Part shown: piece by piece, positions 51,941 to 61,461 of the stretch
How positions within the stretch are numbered: position 1 is the first letter of the stretch
How the letters are laid out: every line of letters starts with the position of its first letter
Assembly (NCBI GenBank): GCA_030220185.1
Contig: JASPKZ010001260.1
Span: forward strand, 1 to 64,000
Length of the DNA: 64,000 nucleotides
Direction of reading: 5' to 3'
DNA from: Diploptera punctata
Lineage: Eukaryota; Arthropoda; Insecta; Blattodea; Blaberidae
Notes under the pieces: generated by a model
Told to the model about the DNA's origin: nothing
Databases searched by the model: none
The model's input: only the letters and a program-made list of their open reading frames with translations
Made by a program: the position numbers and the translations under genes

Positions 51941-52174
51941 ATGACTTCAGATTTAAAGAAGGTACATCTAGTTTGCCAAACATGTCATAGAAAAGATCAC
52001 CAATTTAATACCATCGATGACATATTATCAATCATCCATAGAGAAAAAAACAAATTGAAGATCAACATTCTTGAAGAGATCGAGATATTAAAAGAAACCA
52101 GAAACACTCACCTGCTTAATGAAAACTCACCCAATAACGTCAACCCTCTGTACAAGATTCTCACGAACAACTAA
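51941..52174 (+). pseudogene. PLE GIY-YIG endonuclease C-terminus
   Basis: A 77-codon frame that starts in the loop and runs through the right arm: 'KVHLVCQTCHRKDHQFNTID', 'DILSIIHREKNKLKINILEE', 'IEILKETRNTHLLNENSPNN' and 'VNPLYKILTNN'. PLE proteins end with a GIY-YIG nuclease followed by this type of segment ('..nHqf..id....ilh...K..klnilEeyeIyk.......lLNeq....nPLy..i'). The stop is followed 13 bases later by the ribozyme-like motif, as in PLEs, where the motif sits in the terminal repeat after the ORF. The left arm codes the same segment on the minus strand. Confidence 0.65.
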
Positions 52175-52186
52175 TGCCTATTTACA

Positions 52187-52222
52187 AGCTGAAGATGAAG
52201 CATATGCTCCGAAAGTACTCCA
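52187..52222 (+). ncRNA. Hammerhead-like motif, right arm
   Basis: CTGAAGA, extra T, stem II with one A-C mismatch, GAAA, self-complementary GTAC, T-C. Stem I is not clear. It lies just after the stop of the PLE frame. Confidence 0.45.
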
Positions 52223-52485
52223 CATACTACATCCAATGTTGAGAAGACTGTGATATCAGGTATCTATTTTTATATTTAAAATTTCGTTGTGAAACATAGA
52301 AATATGTAACCGTTAGAGTGATTTTTCAATTTTCGCTTCAAGTGAACTCCTATATATAATAGTTTTAGATCTAAACCATCGAGGGACCCAATCAGACACA
52401 CACAAAATTGTTATCAAATCGGTTCAGTCGTTTAGGAGGAGTTCAGTGACAAATACACGTACAGAACAATTATATATATATATAT

Positions 52486-52817
52486 ATCCATAGTAATTCT
52501 GCCCGAGGGCAGGTCTTTCACTGCACTCATAGCATTTTTATGCTATGCTTTGCAGCTATACTAATGAATTTTAGGTGTGGTAGCTTCCCGTTGCTTTCCA
52601 CATCGATGAAGGATGATTATGATGATGATGATGATAAGGATGATGATGATGGCCGGATGATTTTTCGGGGACCGTTGGGCCCTAAGCATCCTGATATTTG
52701 TCTTACAGGTGAGGAAAAACCCCGAAGAAAACCTCACCCACGAGCCTGTCCCGACCGGGAATCGAATCCGAACCCTCTGCGTGACAAGGCAGCACGCTAC
52801 CTCATGACCACAGCGGT

Positions 52818-52820
<3 letters not shown>
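52486..52820 (-). mobile_element. SINE A (head plus module 3)
   Basis: A complete minus-strand copy: 'ATCCATAGTAATTCTGCCCG' at the left and 'ACCACAGCGGTGGAT' at the right. The B box region is 'GAATCGAATCCGAACC' on the plus strand, slightly drifted. It is flanked by TA runs on both sides. Confidence 0.85.

Positions 52821-52856
<36 letters not shown>
52821..52856. repeat. (TA)n microsatellite
   Basis: About 18 TA units at the 5' end of the SINE A copy. Confidence 0.9.
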
Positions 52857-52859
<3 letters not shown>

Positions 52860-53420
52860 ATTATATGGAACTCCAGCAACAATAGAAGATCTTATCCACG
52901 ATACAATTGATATTAGCACAAAATCAACTTCTTTGACGATGTGTGCCGACATGTAGTTTTCCCTTTGTAATGTATCAGAAATTAACAATTCGAACCTCTT
53001 ATGTATTCATATACGATGTGATGATCTTGCTGATATTTTTATTGGTTATTTTTTTCCGTTAAATGCATGCCCAATGTTCGAAACTCTCCAATAGCCTTTT
53101 CTAACCCCCCTTAGTGGTTATCCCATTGCATTTTCAGACTTCCCTTTAGTAAAATGGTCAATATCCCAATTAGAAATTGGATACTTACGGCTACATATTT
53201 AGTTTTTTTTTAATTTTACTGTATTAAAAATTGCAGTCTATTATCTGAAATATAATAGGGCACTGTAATTTGATCGGTAAATGAAAAAAAACAGAACATG
53301 GCCAACAGAGGACTTATTTCTGAAAAATTGCAGGTAATTATAAAACAAGTTACATTTTTTCAACGTCAAATTTAGATTGCAGATGACGTGTCTTATAGAC
53401 TCTTAGTATTTTATTTATGA
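52857..53420. other. No gene recognised
   Basis: AT-rich DNA with no motif found. Confidence 0.5.
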
Positions 53421-53424
53421 TATA

Positions 53425-54290
53425 TACATAACCGGTTGATTAATGTCTTTGATATCGTCCGATTCCTAATAGCCAATTTTGTCGGTCCATCCAATCTCCT
53501 TGTTGTAGATGTTTCTCCTTCATGTATGAACATATTCCCTGACCCCAGGAGGTTTTAGGTCTTCCTCTGCCTCGTCTTCCCTCAGGTTTCCATTCCAAAA
53601 CAGATTTTGGTAGTCGATCCTCTTCCATTCGCTGGACATGTCCGTGCCATCTTAATTGCTGAGTTTTAATATAATCTAAAAATAGTGTCTTCAATCTTCA
53701 TTTTCTCCCTTATAACTGAGTTCCTAATTTTTTCTCTTCTTGAAATTCTTGCTGCCCTTCGTATAAAATCCATTTCCGTTGCCAAAAGATACTTACTTGT
53801 TTTTGTTGTTAATGGCCAAAGTTCTGCTCCATAAGTAATGATGCTTTTAACAATTGTATGATATATATTCATTTTATTTTTATTACTTATATTTTTATCC
53901 CACAATATTGCAAATTTTCCTTTATTATTTCTATTTCTTATTTCCTCTTCATAACTCCCATTTTTATTTATTTTTATTCCTAAATATGTGATCTCACTAC
54001 AAGATTTTATTGTTTCTCCAGTCTCCAAAATTAAATTTTGTTCTGGTTCATCAATTGATAATTTTTTTTTTCACGTTCAAATTTAATCCCCATTTTTCAT
54101 ATTCTTCTATTAATTTTCTAGTCACATATTCTAAATCTTCATAATCTTGTGCAATTAACAATTGATCATCTGCAGAATGTAAGTTGTATAAAGTTTTGTT
54201 GTTTGAAATAGGAATTCCCATGCTTGAACATTTTCTCCTCCAATTCTTTAATATTTCATAATTCAAATTCGGGTATTAATGGACCAATAA
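53425..54290 (-). pseudogene. LINE family 4 ORF2: RT active site to C-terminus
   Basis: Three minus-strand frames in order: 54266-54051 with 'NLHSADDQLLIAQDYEDLEY' (metal-binding ADD) and 'EKWGLNLNVKK'; 54028-53666 with 'ITYLGIKINKNGSYEEEIRN', 'IVKSIITYGAELWPLTTKTS' and 'RRAARISRREKIRNSVIREK'; 53694-53440 with '[20 protein letters not shown]', '[20 protein letters not shown]' and the end '[19 protein letters not shown]'. Each frame is open for 70-120 codons, so this is one of the younger LINE copies. Two frameshifts separate the pieces. Confidence 0.8.
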
Positions 54291-54364
54291 CTATTGTTCA
54301 AAGGCCACTTATTTCAAGCTTTAGATTATTTTACGTACCATGCATCTGAGATATTGATACCGAC

Positions 54365-54425
54365 CGGATTTAAATCCAGAACCAGAGTCAAGCATGGTAA
54401 CCGTTAATCCACTAAGACCGACTCC
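54365..54425 (-). mobile_element. tRNA-like relic
   Basis: The minus strand reads 'TTAGTGGATTAACGGTTACC' (A-box-like) and 'CTGGATTTAAATCCGGTCGG' (B-box-like). It is probably the head of a decayed SINE. Confidence 0.4.
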
Positions 54426-54659
54426 TCTTTTACATTTTGGCTCACATTCTCTAAGACATGTAGTTGGATAATAAATATTTCTGTCTATAGCGGAATTCGT
54501 GCTATAAGTTCCTACTGTGATCTTACGTTAGAAGAGTATAATTAAGAATATTCTTTGTAGTACCCCAAGCAAAATACAGGAACTAAGAGTCAGTCATCAC
54601 CCAAACACACAATTTCGATCATACGTTCCCCTTAACAAGCCATCAGTTTATTATGCTTA

Positions 54660-54898
54660 CAAGGTACTAAGATTTATCGGTGTTGTTTGAAATCACTCTA
54701 TATAATATTATGGAAGCTAATCTAAACACACTGGAAAAATTGAAAGCTACGTACATAAAAAGAGCAATAGGAGTATCAAGAACGACAACAAGCCGTCTAG
54801 TGTACCTATTGGCAAGGGAGACTTTCCTTATCGAGGACTTGAAAACAGCCTACCTACTACCAACTGCGAAACCCTATGAACATGCGCTAGTGGAATAA
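54660..54898 (+). pseudogene. LINE ORF2 segment upstream of the zinc knuckle (R1/Jockey type)
   Basis: The frame 54680-54898 reads 'TLEKLKATYIKRAIGVSRTT', 'TSRLVYLLARETFLIEDLKT' and 'AYLLPTAKPYEHALVE'. This is the 'lLe..k..ylKraLgvsr.t.sRlvy.L.re..liEdL' region that follows the RT domain and comes before the CCHC end seen at 44995-45292. It is cut by Repeat A on the right. Confidence 0.7.
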
Positions 54899-55795
54899 GT
54901 AAAAGGAATAATAATTATAAATTTATATCATTATTATTTTTAGATACCCCTACTGATTACCCGCATTGCCCGGGAATCTACGTATCCCGATGTATTTGGC
55001 ATTGATGAGCTGAAAGACAAAATTCGTTATTTCGAGTTATCCATGCTGCTGCTCTGCTTGCCCGGGAATCTACTTAATCCCGATCTTCTTTGCATCAATG
55101 AAAGACAAAAATGGTTATTGTGAGTTATCACTAAAAGATAAACATATGCTGCCGCGGGCTTTTTTATAGAGTATTTTGATATTCAAGTTTGTGTACAATA
55201 ATTTGGTGCATTTGTTATGGTTTAGGCAGCGTAAGCCATTTAAGCGTACAAAAAGCCTATTTTATTTTACTTTTTACTACAAAGGGCGATTTTTAAGGGT
55301 GAAGGGCTTGAGCATTAAAATTCTCTTGCAGCCTATAACCTTCCCGGGAAATTCCTGAACATTTTGCAAAAAGCCCCATCACAACCGGATGAACGGTACG
55401 GCAGTGCACACTTGTCCGGCAATCTACTTACCCCGTTCTTCTTGGCATCATTGGAAGACAAAAATGGCTATTGTGAGTTAAAAGATAAACATATGCTATC
55501 CAGGACTTTTTTGTAGAGTTTATTGAAATATTCACATCTGTGTACATTAATTTTGTGTATTATTATGGTTTAGAGAGAGTAAGCCATTTAATCATAAAAA
55601 AATATTTTTTCAAGTTTTTCACTACAAAGGGTGATTTTTAAGGGTGTAGGAGTTGAGTATCACAACTCTCTTATAGCCTATGTTCATTCCGGGAATCTTC
55701 TGAACATTTTGCAAAAAAACCCATCACAATCGGATCAACGGTATGGCCGCGCATAAAGTACAAACAAACAAACATTCATTCTTATATATTAGATT
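54899..55795 (+). repeat. Repeat A, two copies in tandem
   Basis: The first copy runs from about 54899 to 55410 and the second from about 55410 to 55795. Both hold 'GCCCGGGAATCTAC'-type modules, 'GGTTTAG.CAG.GTAAGCCAT' and the block 'GGTGTAGGAGTTGAGTATCA' with 'AACGGTATGGCCGCGCATAA' at the end of the second. Confidence 0.65.
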
Positions 55796-56337
55796 ATCTG
55801 TCATATTTTTACATGCGAGCAAGAATTCAAACCCCCAATCGATGTAATCCTAGATTCTTGTGTAGTATTACGATAGCGTACGTAGTCTAAAAGAGAATTT
55901 TAAAGGACAGAACTGTTTTAATTAATTACGTTGCAGTTTAAGAGAACCAGATCGCAGTGACACTGTGATATGCCCTTCCTGATTAGATAAAACAGACATT
56001 AACTTCTTGTTATTATTCTTCCTCCACCTGCAACGTTTCCAACTTCCGTAAGTTATTTTTAAACAAGTGTCTCCATCTGTTGCCTGACCCTACAGTTTAT
56101 TATCTCTCCGTTATCTTACAGTTCTTCTCAAGTTTGTCCTCTTTGTAAACAGGCTTATCCACTTTGCGGAAATTAAAACAATAGATTGGCGAGTCTATAA
56201 CCGTAAAGTAGACCTGTATCATACTTATGTGTGCAACATTAAGATGGTAAATTTGAGAAATATTACACAGAGCAATATTGTCCTTCTCTCGAAAAATAAG
56301 TAAAGAGAAAATAAACTCAAGCTTCTATAAGTGCAAA
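55796..56337. other. No gene recognised
   Basis: Mixed AT-rich sequence. No coding motif or repeat match. Confidence 0.5.
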
Positions 56338-56395
56338 CTAATAATAATAATAATAATAATAATAATATTACTATAATATTATATTATTATTACTT
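56338..56395. repeat. (AAT)n and ATT-rich run
   Basis: AAT units followed by an ATT-rich part. It borders the SINE A copy on the right. Confidence 0.8.
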
Positions 56396-56429
56396 TATTT
56401 ATATACAGATTTTCATTTTTTTTTTTCAA

Positions 56430-56808
56430 ATGCCCCAGGTTTGTCTTTCGACATTCCTGGTTTTTCTCTCCTGGCATGGCGTAATTGTAACTCACTTCTG
56501 AGGTTGGGGCGCCTGGAAGGCGGGGTTACGTTGCCCCGATGATATGATGGGTGATGATGATGATAGTGGTGCGCCAGGAGAGTCCCTAATCCTAAACTTA
56601 ACCTAAGATGAATATGAAAGTTGATGATTGCGATGGCCATAAGATTTCGGGGACCGTTAGGGCCTTAAAGTTTTCCTGACATTTGTCTTACAGGTGAGGA
56701 AAACCCCCGATAAAAACCTCATCCAGAAAAACTGTCCCGACCGGGGATCGAACCCGGGCCCGCTGCGTGACAAGGCAGCACGCTACACCGAGACCACAGC
56801 GGTGGACT
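56430..56808 (-). mobile_element. SINE A (head plus module 2), well preserved
   Basis: The head on the minus strand has 'CCACCGCTGTGGTCTCGGTG' and B box 'GGTTCGATCCC'. Module 2 follows with 'AACTTTCATATTCATCTTAG', 'CTCTCCTGGCGCACCACTAT' and 'GCCTTCCAGGCGCCCCAACC'. Confidence 0.85.
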
Positions 56809-56814
56809 ATTTTC

Positions 56815-57239
56815 AATGTTTACACATCTTTCTGTGCCTAAAATTTTATTTTCCTTCTCCACACGTCTCTATCCATCCACTCTATTTCCTCCAGTCCTCT
56901 TGTTCTCATTCAGTCCTTATTTCTTGTATCCACGAGTTCCGAGGTCTTCCTTTCCTTCTTCTTCCAGGTGGACACCATTCTAATGCTTTTTATGGGTAAT
57001 CTTTCTTCTTGCATTCGTCGTACGTGCTCATACCAATTTAATTGCTTACATCTTACATAATCTACTATTGAATATTTAATCTTCATTTTTTCTTCAATGA
57101 CCGTATTTTTTTTTTCTAATTTTGAAAAACATGTTGCTCTCCTCAAGAAATACATTTCCATCGACATTAATTTTTGTTCTATGTTTTTTGTTGAAAATAC
57201 AAACTTCAGCTCCATATGTGACAGTACTTCTCACTATTG

Positions 57240-57294
<55 letters not shown>

Positions 57295-57352
57295 ACTTAT
57301 TTTTTCTGGTTATATGTCTGTTCCATAAGACTCCATTTATCATTGATGTTAT
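56815..57352 (-). pseudogene. LINE family 5 ORF2 thumb and C-terminal part, with (TA)n inside
   Basis: On the minus strand: 'MINGVLWNRHITRKNKL', a (TA)n run at 57242-57291, then 'ELKFVFSTKNIEQKLMSMEM', 'YFLRRATCFSKLEKKNTVIE', 'LNWYEHVRRMQEERLPIKSI' and in the next frame 'EEEGRPRNSWIQEI'. The C-terminus follows 60183-60430. The TA run lies where 'TIYNSIVRS' is expected, so it grew or inserted within coding sequence. Confidence 0.65.
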
Positions 57353-57360
57353 TGCTCTAC

Positions 57361-57710
57361 ATCCATCCATCCATAGTAATTCTGCCCGAAGGCAGGTCCT
57401 TTACTGCAATCATAGCATTTTCATGCTATGCTTGCAGCTTTACTAGGGAATTGTGTAGGTGTGGTAGCTTCCCGTTGCTTACCACACCGCTGAAGGATGA
57501 TAATGATAATGATAAGGATGATAATGATAAGGATGATGGCCATATGATTTCGGGGACCGTTTGGGCCTTAAAGTTTTCCTGACATTTGCCTTACAGGTGA
57601 GGAAAACCCCGATAAAAATCTCACCCAGAAAAACTACCCCGACCGGGGATCGAACCCGGGCCCGCTGCGTGACAAGGTAGTACGCTACCTCGAGATCACA
57701 GCGGTGGACT
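57361..57710 (-). mobile_element. SINE A (head plus module 3), TSD TGCTCTAC
   Basis: Complete: 'ATCCATCCATCCATAGTAAT' at the left and 'ATCACAGCGGTGGACTA' at the right, with intact B box. TGCTCTAC(AT) occurs at 57353-57360 and 57713-57720. It interrupts LINE sequence of family 5. Confidence 0.85.
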
Positions 57711-57720
57711 AGTGCTCTAC

Positions 57721-57775
57721 ATAATAATAATAATAATAATAATATAATAATATAATAATAATAATAATAATAATA
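57721..57775. repeat. (AAT)n microsatellite
   Basis: AAT units with single-base gaps, between SINE A and another LINE piece. Confidence 0.85.
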
Positions 57776-57945
57776 ATTTTCAATTGCCATTTCAACCTCT
57801 AATGCACTTGGCTCTGCGACTAGCATTTCTGCTGTCTGTAACTTATCCTCCTCAATGTCCTGTTCTGTATTTACATTTAATAGCTGATTAAAGTAACTTT
57901 TCCATCTATTTAATATACTCTAGAATCTGCAATCATATCCCCATA
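57776..57945 (-). pseudogene. LINE ORF2 segment between endonuclease and RT
   Basis: On the minus strand: 'NRWKSYFNQLLNVNTEQDIE', 'EDKLQTAEMLVAEPSALEVE' and 'MAIEN'. RTE-like proteins have this linker ('W..yF..LLN........ ...a...eP...Eve.AI..lK..KspG.D') just ahead of RT motif 1. No other copy of this segment was found in the window. Confidence 0.65.
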
Positions 57946-58275
57946 CAGGTGAATGGAGAAGACTACATAACAATGAACTACATGGTCTTTATAGGAAGCC
58001 AGATATAATAAGAACAGTTAAGTCTCGTAGACTGCGATGGGCAGGACATGTTGCGCGTATGGGGAATGAAAGACGTGCATGGAAACTTCTTGTAGGAAAG
58101 CCGGAAGGAAGGCGCCCAGTTGGTAGACCAAGAATGAGATGGGAGAACAACATTAACTATGATTTGAGGGAAGTAGATTATACAGGGAATGATTGGAAAG
58201 CATTAGCTCAGGATAGGGATGTATGGAGAGCTTATGTCCGCGCGGCCATAAACCTACGGGTTCGATAGTGCCAGT
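57945..58275 (+). pseudogene. LINE family 2 C-terminus, best preserved copy
   Basis: A nearly unbroken plus-strand frame. Ahead of the Met at 58059 the frame reads 'EWRRLHNNELHGLYRKPDII' and 'RTVKSRRLRWAGHVARM'. It continues 'GNERRAWKLLVGKPEGRRPV', 'GRPRMRWENNINYDLREVDY', 'TGNDWKALAQDRDVWRAYVR' and ends 'AAINLRVR'. The (AGTA)n-type end 'CAGTGAGCAAGTAAGTAAGT' leads into an (AAT)n run. I use this copy as the reference for family 2. Confidence 0.8.
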
Positions 58276-58282
58276 GAGCAAG

Positions 58283-58289
58283 TAAGTAA

Positions 58290-58365
<76 letters not shown>
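58283..58365. repeat. (AAT)n microsatellite
   Basis: AAT units with AAC and AGT variants, at the junction of two LINE 3' ends in opposite orientation. Confidence 0.85.
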
Positions 58366-58366
<1 letters not shown>

Positions 58367-58384
58367 TAATAATTTATTTATAAA

Positions 58385-58760
58385 CAGGTTTACAATGTAA
58401 TATAACGTCTTCCTGTACCCAAAGCTTGTTAAATTTTTATCTTCTTTCTCCATTGTTCTCTTCCCATTCCAATTCATCCAGACCTATCCCCCCCGCATAC
58501 CTTTTTCTAATACCATCCATCCATCCATTTAAATCTAGTTCGACTTCTCTTTCCTTTCCCACGTGGAATCCATTCCAAAGCTTTTTTAGGTGAAATCTCT
58601 TCTCTAGCATCCTATATGTATATGACCATACCATTCAGTTGTCTATATCTCACAAAATCTAACAATGCATTTTGGAGTTTAGTTTGTCTGACGATTGTGT
58701 TTATGATTTTTCCAATTTAGAATGTCTAGTTGAAAGTCTAAATAATCCATTTCAGTAGAC
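58385..58760 (-). pseudogene. LINE family 5-like C-terminal relic
   Basis: On the minus strand: 'RQLNGMVIYIQDARERISPK', 'KLWNGFHVGKEREVELDLNG', 'WMDGIRKRYAGGIGLDELEW' and the end region. It is more diverged than the other copies and has an (ATT)n tail on its 3' side. Confidence 0.6.

Positions 58761-58763
<3 letters not shown>

Positions 58764-58805
<42 letters not shown>
58764..58805. repeat. (AAT)n microsatellite
   Basis: About 14 AAT units directly before the SINE C head. Confidence 0.9.
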
Positions 58806-58807
<2 letters not shown>

Positions 58808-59104
58808 GCCGTAGCGTAGTGGTTAAGGCACTGAGCTACAAGCCGGAGGATCGAGGGTTCAAGTCCCGTTGGGGTCAGGATTTTTAAACTGACCGAAACC
58901 CTCTCGCGGCACTATGGCCCTGGGGTCGACTCAGCCTCTAACGGAATTGAGTACCAGACGCTTGTTCTGGGGGTAAAGGCGGTCGTCACCCAGGACTGAC
59001 AACCCGGCTGACATAAAGTGCCGATTGTCTAGAAAAAGTGGGAGCCTTAACCTCCTATTACCCCAAGGGTCTCCGGACCTGTTGTGGGATCACTTTACTT
59101 TACA
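58806..59104 (+). mobile_element. SINE C, 5' end slightly trimmed
   Basis: Starts at 'ACGCCGTAGCGTAGTGGTTA' inside the (AAT)n run, lacking the first few bases. B box 'GGTTCAAGTCC', 'CTATGGCCCTGGGGTCGACT' and the (TTTAC) tail are present. No TSD is visible because the left flank is simple repeat. Confidence 0.85.
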
Positions 59105-59625
59105 AAGAAACTTCCAAAATTATTTATCCAATGGCGAACTTTCAAATTTATATTGTAGCTCCAAATATTTCGTGTGTCATAACATAAGTACACTGGAATA
59201 TGCTAATTATTTTCTAACTGTAACCAATTTTCGAATGGTTACTCCATTACTATCCGCCGCTCTAAGTATATCCCATTCGAAAACGGAATAATGCCGAACA
59301 TGTATTAACAAACTTCAATAAAAAACCCAACTTTTAAACGAAGGGAATGCGTCAAATATCAAGAGAATATACCCCGTCTCTTCACATTTAAAATATTTAA
59401 ATATCAACAGAGATATTGATGGTTCAGAGTACATGTAGACGAAGTTTAAGAACTAGTAGCGCTATTAACTAAATAGAAAAAAACTAATTATAAAATAATT
59501 CTACTACATAGAACCATGATAACAGTTAAAGACTAACTCTAAATTTTAATTGGACTTAAACATTAAATTTTAATTGGAAATAGAGTTTTCATTACTCCTA
59601 GAATTAATATGATGTCTCTTGTTTG
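59105..59625. other. No gene recognised
   Basis: AT-rich DNA. No motif found. Confidence 0.5.
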
Positions 59626-59935
59626 TCCACTTTTGTGGTCTCGAGGTAGCGTGCTCCCTTGTAACGCAGAGGGCCCGGGTTTGATTCCCGGTAGAGACAG
59701 GCTTCCTGAATGAGGTTTCTTCGGGGTTTTTCGTCACCTGTAATAGAAATGTCAGGAAGCTTAGGGTCAAACGGTCCCCGAAAATCATCCGATCATCATC
59801 ATCATTTACCGGTGAGGAAAGCAACGGGACGCTACCATATCTATAATTCGCTAGTAAAGGTGCAAAGCATGGCATGAAACGCTCATGATTGCAATAAAAG
59901 ACCGACCTGCCCTTGGGCAGAACACTATAGATATA
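59626..59935 (+). mobile_element. SINE A (head plus module 3), older copy
   Basis: Head 'TCCACTTTTGTGGTCTCGAG', B box 'GGTTTGATTCC', then 'GTAATAGAAATGTCAGGAAG', 'GGAAAGCAACGGGACGCTAC' and 'AGAACACTATAGATA'. Many single changes compared with other copies. Confidence 0.8.
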
Positions 59936-60049
59936 TAAACTGTTTTCTACTAACATGACATAATGAACTTGGTTACGTGTTCTCTGAACCATATATTATC
60001 GTCTAAAATGACTGGTCCTATTATTTTGACAAAGTTTCTTTGTTCTATA

Positions 60050-60113
60050 TTATTAAGATCATTATCATTACGATTATCAATATGATTATTATTATTATGA
60101 TCTTCTTGATTAT

Positions 60114-60148
<35 letters not shown>

Positions 60149-60180
60149 ATTATTATTATTATTATATTATTATTATTTAT
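60050..60180. repeat. ATT/ATTATT-rich run
   Basis: Imperfect ATT and GAT units leading into a pure (ATT)n part (60115-60180). Confidence 0.8.
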
Positions 60181-60182
60181 TA

Positions 60183-60430
60183 TAAAGCAATAAATTGGTA
60201 TGGGCACGTACGACGAATGCAAGAAGAAAGATTACCCAGGAAAACATTGGAATGGTGTCCACCTGGAAGAAGGAGGAGAGGAAGACCTCGAAACTCGTGG
60301 ATGCAGGAAATAAGAACTGGAATGAGAGCAAGAGGACTGCAGGACATGGATTGGATGGAGAGAGACAAGTGGAGAAGAAAAATAAAACTTTAGGCACAGA
60401 AAGCTGTGTAAACATTCAAATTCTGTATAT
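60183..60430 (+). pseudogene. LINE family 5 ORF2 C-terminus, intact frame
   Basis: The plus-strand frame reads 'AINWYGHVRRMQEERLPRKT', 'LEWCPPGRRRRGRPRNSWMQ', 'EIRTGMRARGLQDMDWMERD' and 'KWRRKIKL' and stops at 60393. The tail 'GCTGTGTAAACATTCAAATT' then '(AAAT)n' leads to (ATT)n at 60440-60488. It is 5' truncated to the last 70 residues, with no break in this part. The Met that opens the longer frame is within the ATT run and is not a real start. Confidence 0.75.
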
Positions 60431-60439
60431 AAATAAATA

Positions 60440-60440
60440 A

Positions 60441-60488
<48 letters not shown>
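60440..60488. repeat. (ATT)n microsatellite
   Basis: About 16 ATT units, the tail of the LINE copy before it. Confidence 0.9.
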
Positions 60489-60774
60489 GATTTAGCAATT
60501 TTACATAAGACTAAATAATAAAAATATGTTTTTTGTATGATGACAAGGATATTATATGTTCTTTGTGTATTTCGCACACATAGTAAAACATAGAATATAG
60601 CAATCTACACATATTCGTTAGCATCTTAATAGTAAACTGGGTAAATACCAGGCGAAACTAAACAGTGTTTACAACCGTCTGATGAGAGACATCCATTTAA
60701 ACTTGTATAAGAGAATTTAATGTGTAGGGAGAGAAGGTACGGTAAACGGATATAGTCATATAGACTAAGTATAC

Positions 60775-61461
60775 TATCTTATACCCTTCGTGCGTTGCTA
60801 TGCCATAAAAAATTAAATATTAAAGGTTAATTGAATTGTATGGTATACGCTGAGACGAACCAAACATGGCGGTTGCTAGTTACTTTTTAATTTCGGACTT
60901 TAGGTAAACCTCCATTTCTGATTGTCAAATTTCGCTCATTTTTGGACAATACCTACCTCGGTTTATTTCAATAGGATATACTAAGTTTCATTGTGAAGCA
61001 TCGAAAATTGTGGCCGCTAGAGCTATTTTTAAAATTTCACATTAGGTGAACCGTACACCTAATTGATTTATAGTATCCAATTGTGAATCTAAAACATCCA
61101 GAGACCCATTAAAAAACACAAAATTTCATCAAAATCGGTCAAGTCGTTTAGGCAGTTTTTAATTTCGAATTTCAAGCAAACCTCCACTAGTAATTATCTG
61201 ATTTCGCTCATTTTTGGACAAAATCTACCCTGGTTTATTTTAATATGATGGGTATACTTAGTTTCGTTGTGAAATATCGAAATATGTGACGGCTAGAGCG
61301 ATTTTTAAATTTTCACTTCAGGTGAACTCCTACACCTAATGTTTTAGAGGATCCAATTGCGAATCTAACCCATCGAGAGATGCAGACACAAAAAAAAATC
61401 ATCAAAATCGGTCCAGGCATTTAGGAGGAGTACAGTGACAAACACACGTAAAGAATAATTA
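60775..61461 (+). repeat. Repeat G (RTE-like 3' region), with internal tandem units
   Basis: 'TTTCGCTCATTTTTGGACAA' occurs at about 60930 and 61203, each followed by a 'GTTTATTT.AATA.GAT' block, 'TTTCGTTGTGAA' or similar, and 'CATCAAAATCGGTC' with 'GTCGTTTAGGCAG' or 'CATTTAGGAGGAG'. The unit length is about 270 bases. The end 'CAGTGACAAACACACGTAAA' matches 52450. Confidence 0.65.

Larger units (their letters stand above)
51597..52281. mobile_element. Penelope-like element fragment with inverted arms, 9-bp TSD
   Basis: Flanked by TTTCGTTGT at 51588-51596 and 52282-52290 inside Repeat G. Two arms of about 290 bp (51649-51937 and 51993-52276) are inverted copies, with a 55-bp loop. Each arm carries the end of a PLE endonuclease gene and a hammerhead-like motif. 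A tail like that of the shorter elements lies at the left ('CGAAACACCATTGGGGTTAC' in reverse matches 'TAATACCTCAACGGAAAATC' loosely), so the intact 3' end points left. Confidence 0.7.
51140..52470 (+). repeat. Repeat G (RTE-like 3' region), split by a PLE-type element
   Basis: Typical blocks: 'AGCGAACCCGGCAGAAGTTG', 'CATCAGAATCGGTCTAGTCG', 'TTTCGCTCATTTTTGGACAA' and, after the insertion, 'TCGGTTCAGTCGTTTAGGAG' and 'CAGTGACAAATACACGTACA'. This pattern ('caaaatcggt.cagtcgttt') is common at the 3' ends of RTE-like elements in insects. A second copy is at 60775-61461. Confidence 0.6.

Noticed and set aside
51941..52174. A zinc-finger host protein (C-x2-C near the start of the frame)
   Set aside because: The frame begins in the loop of a TSD-bounded inverted repeat, is duplicated in the other arm, and its second half fits the end of PLE endonucleases.
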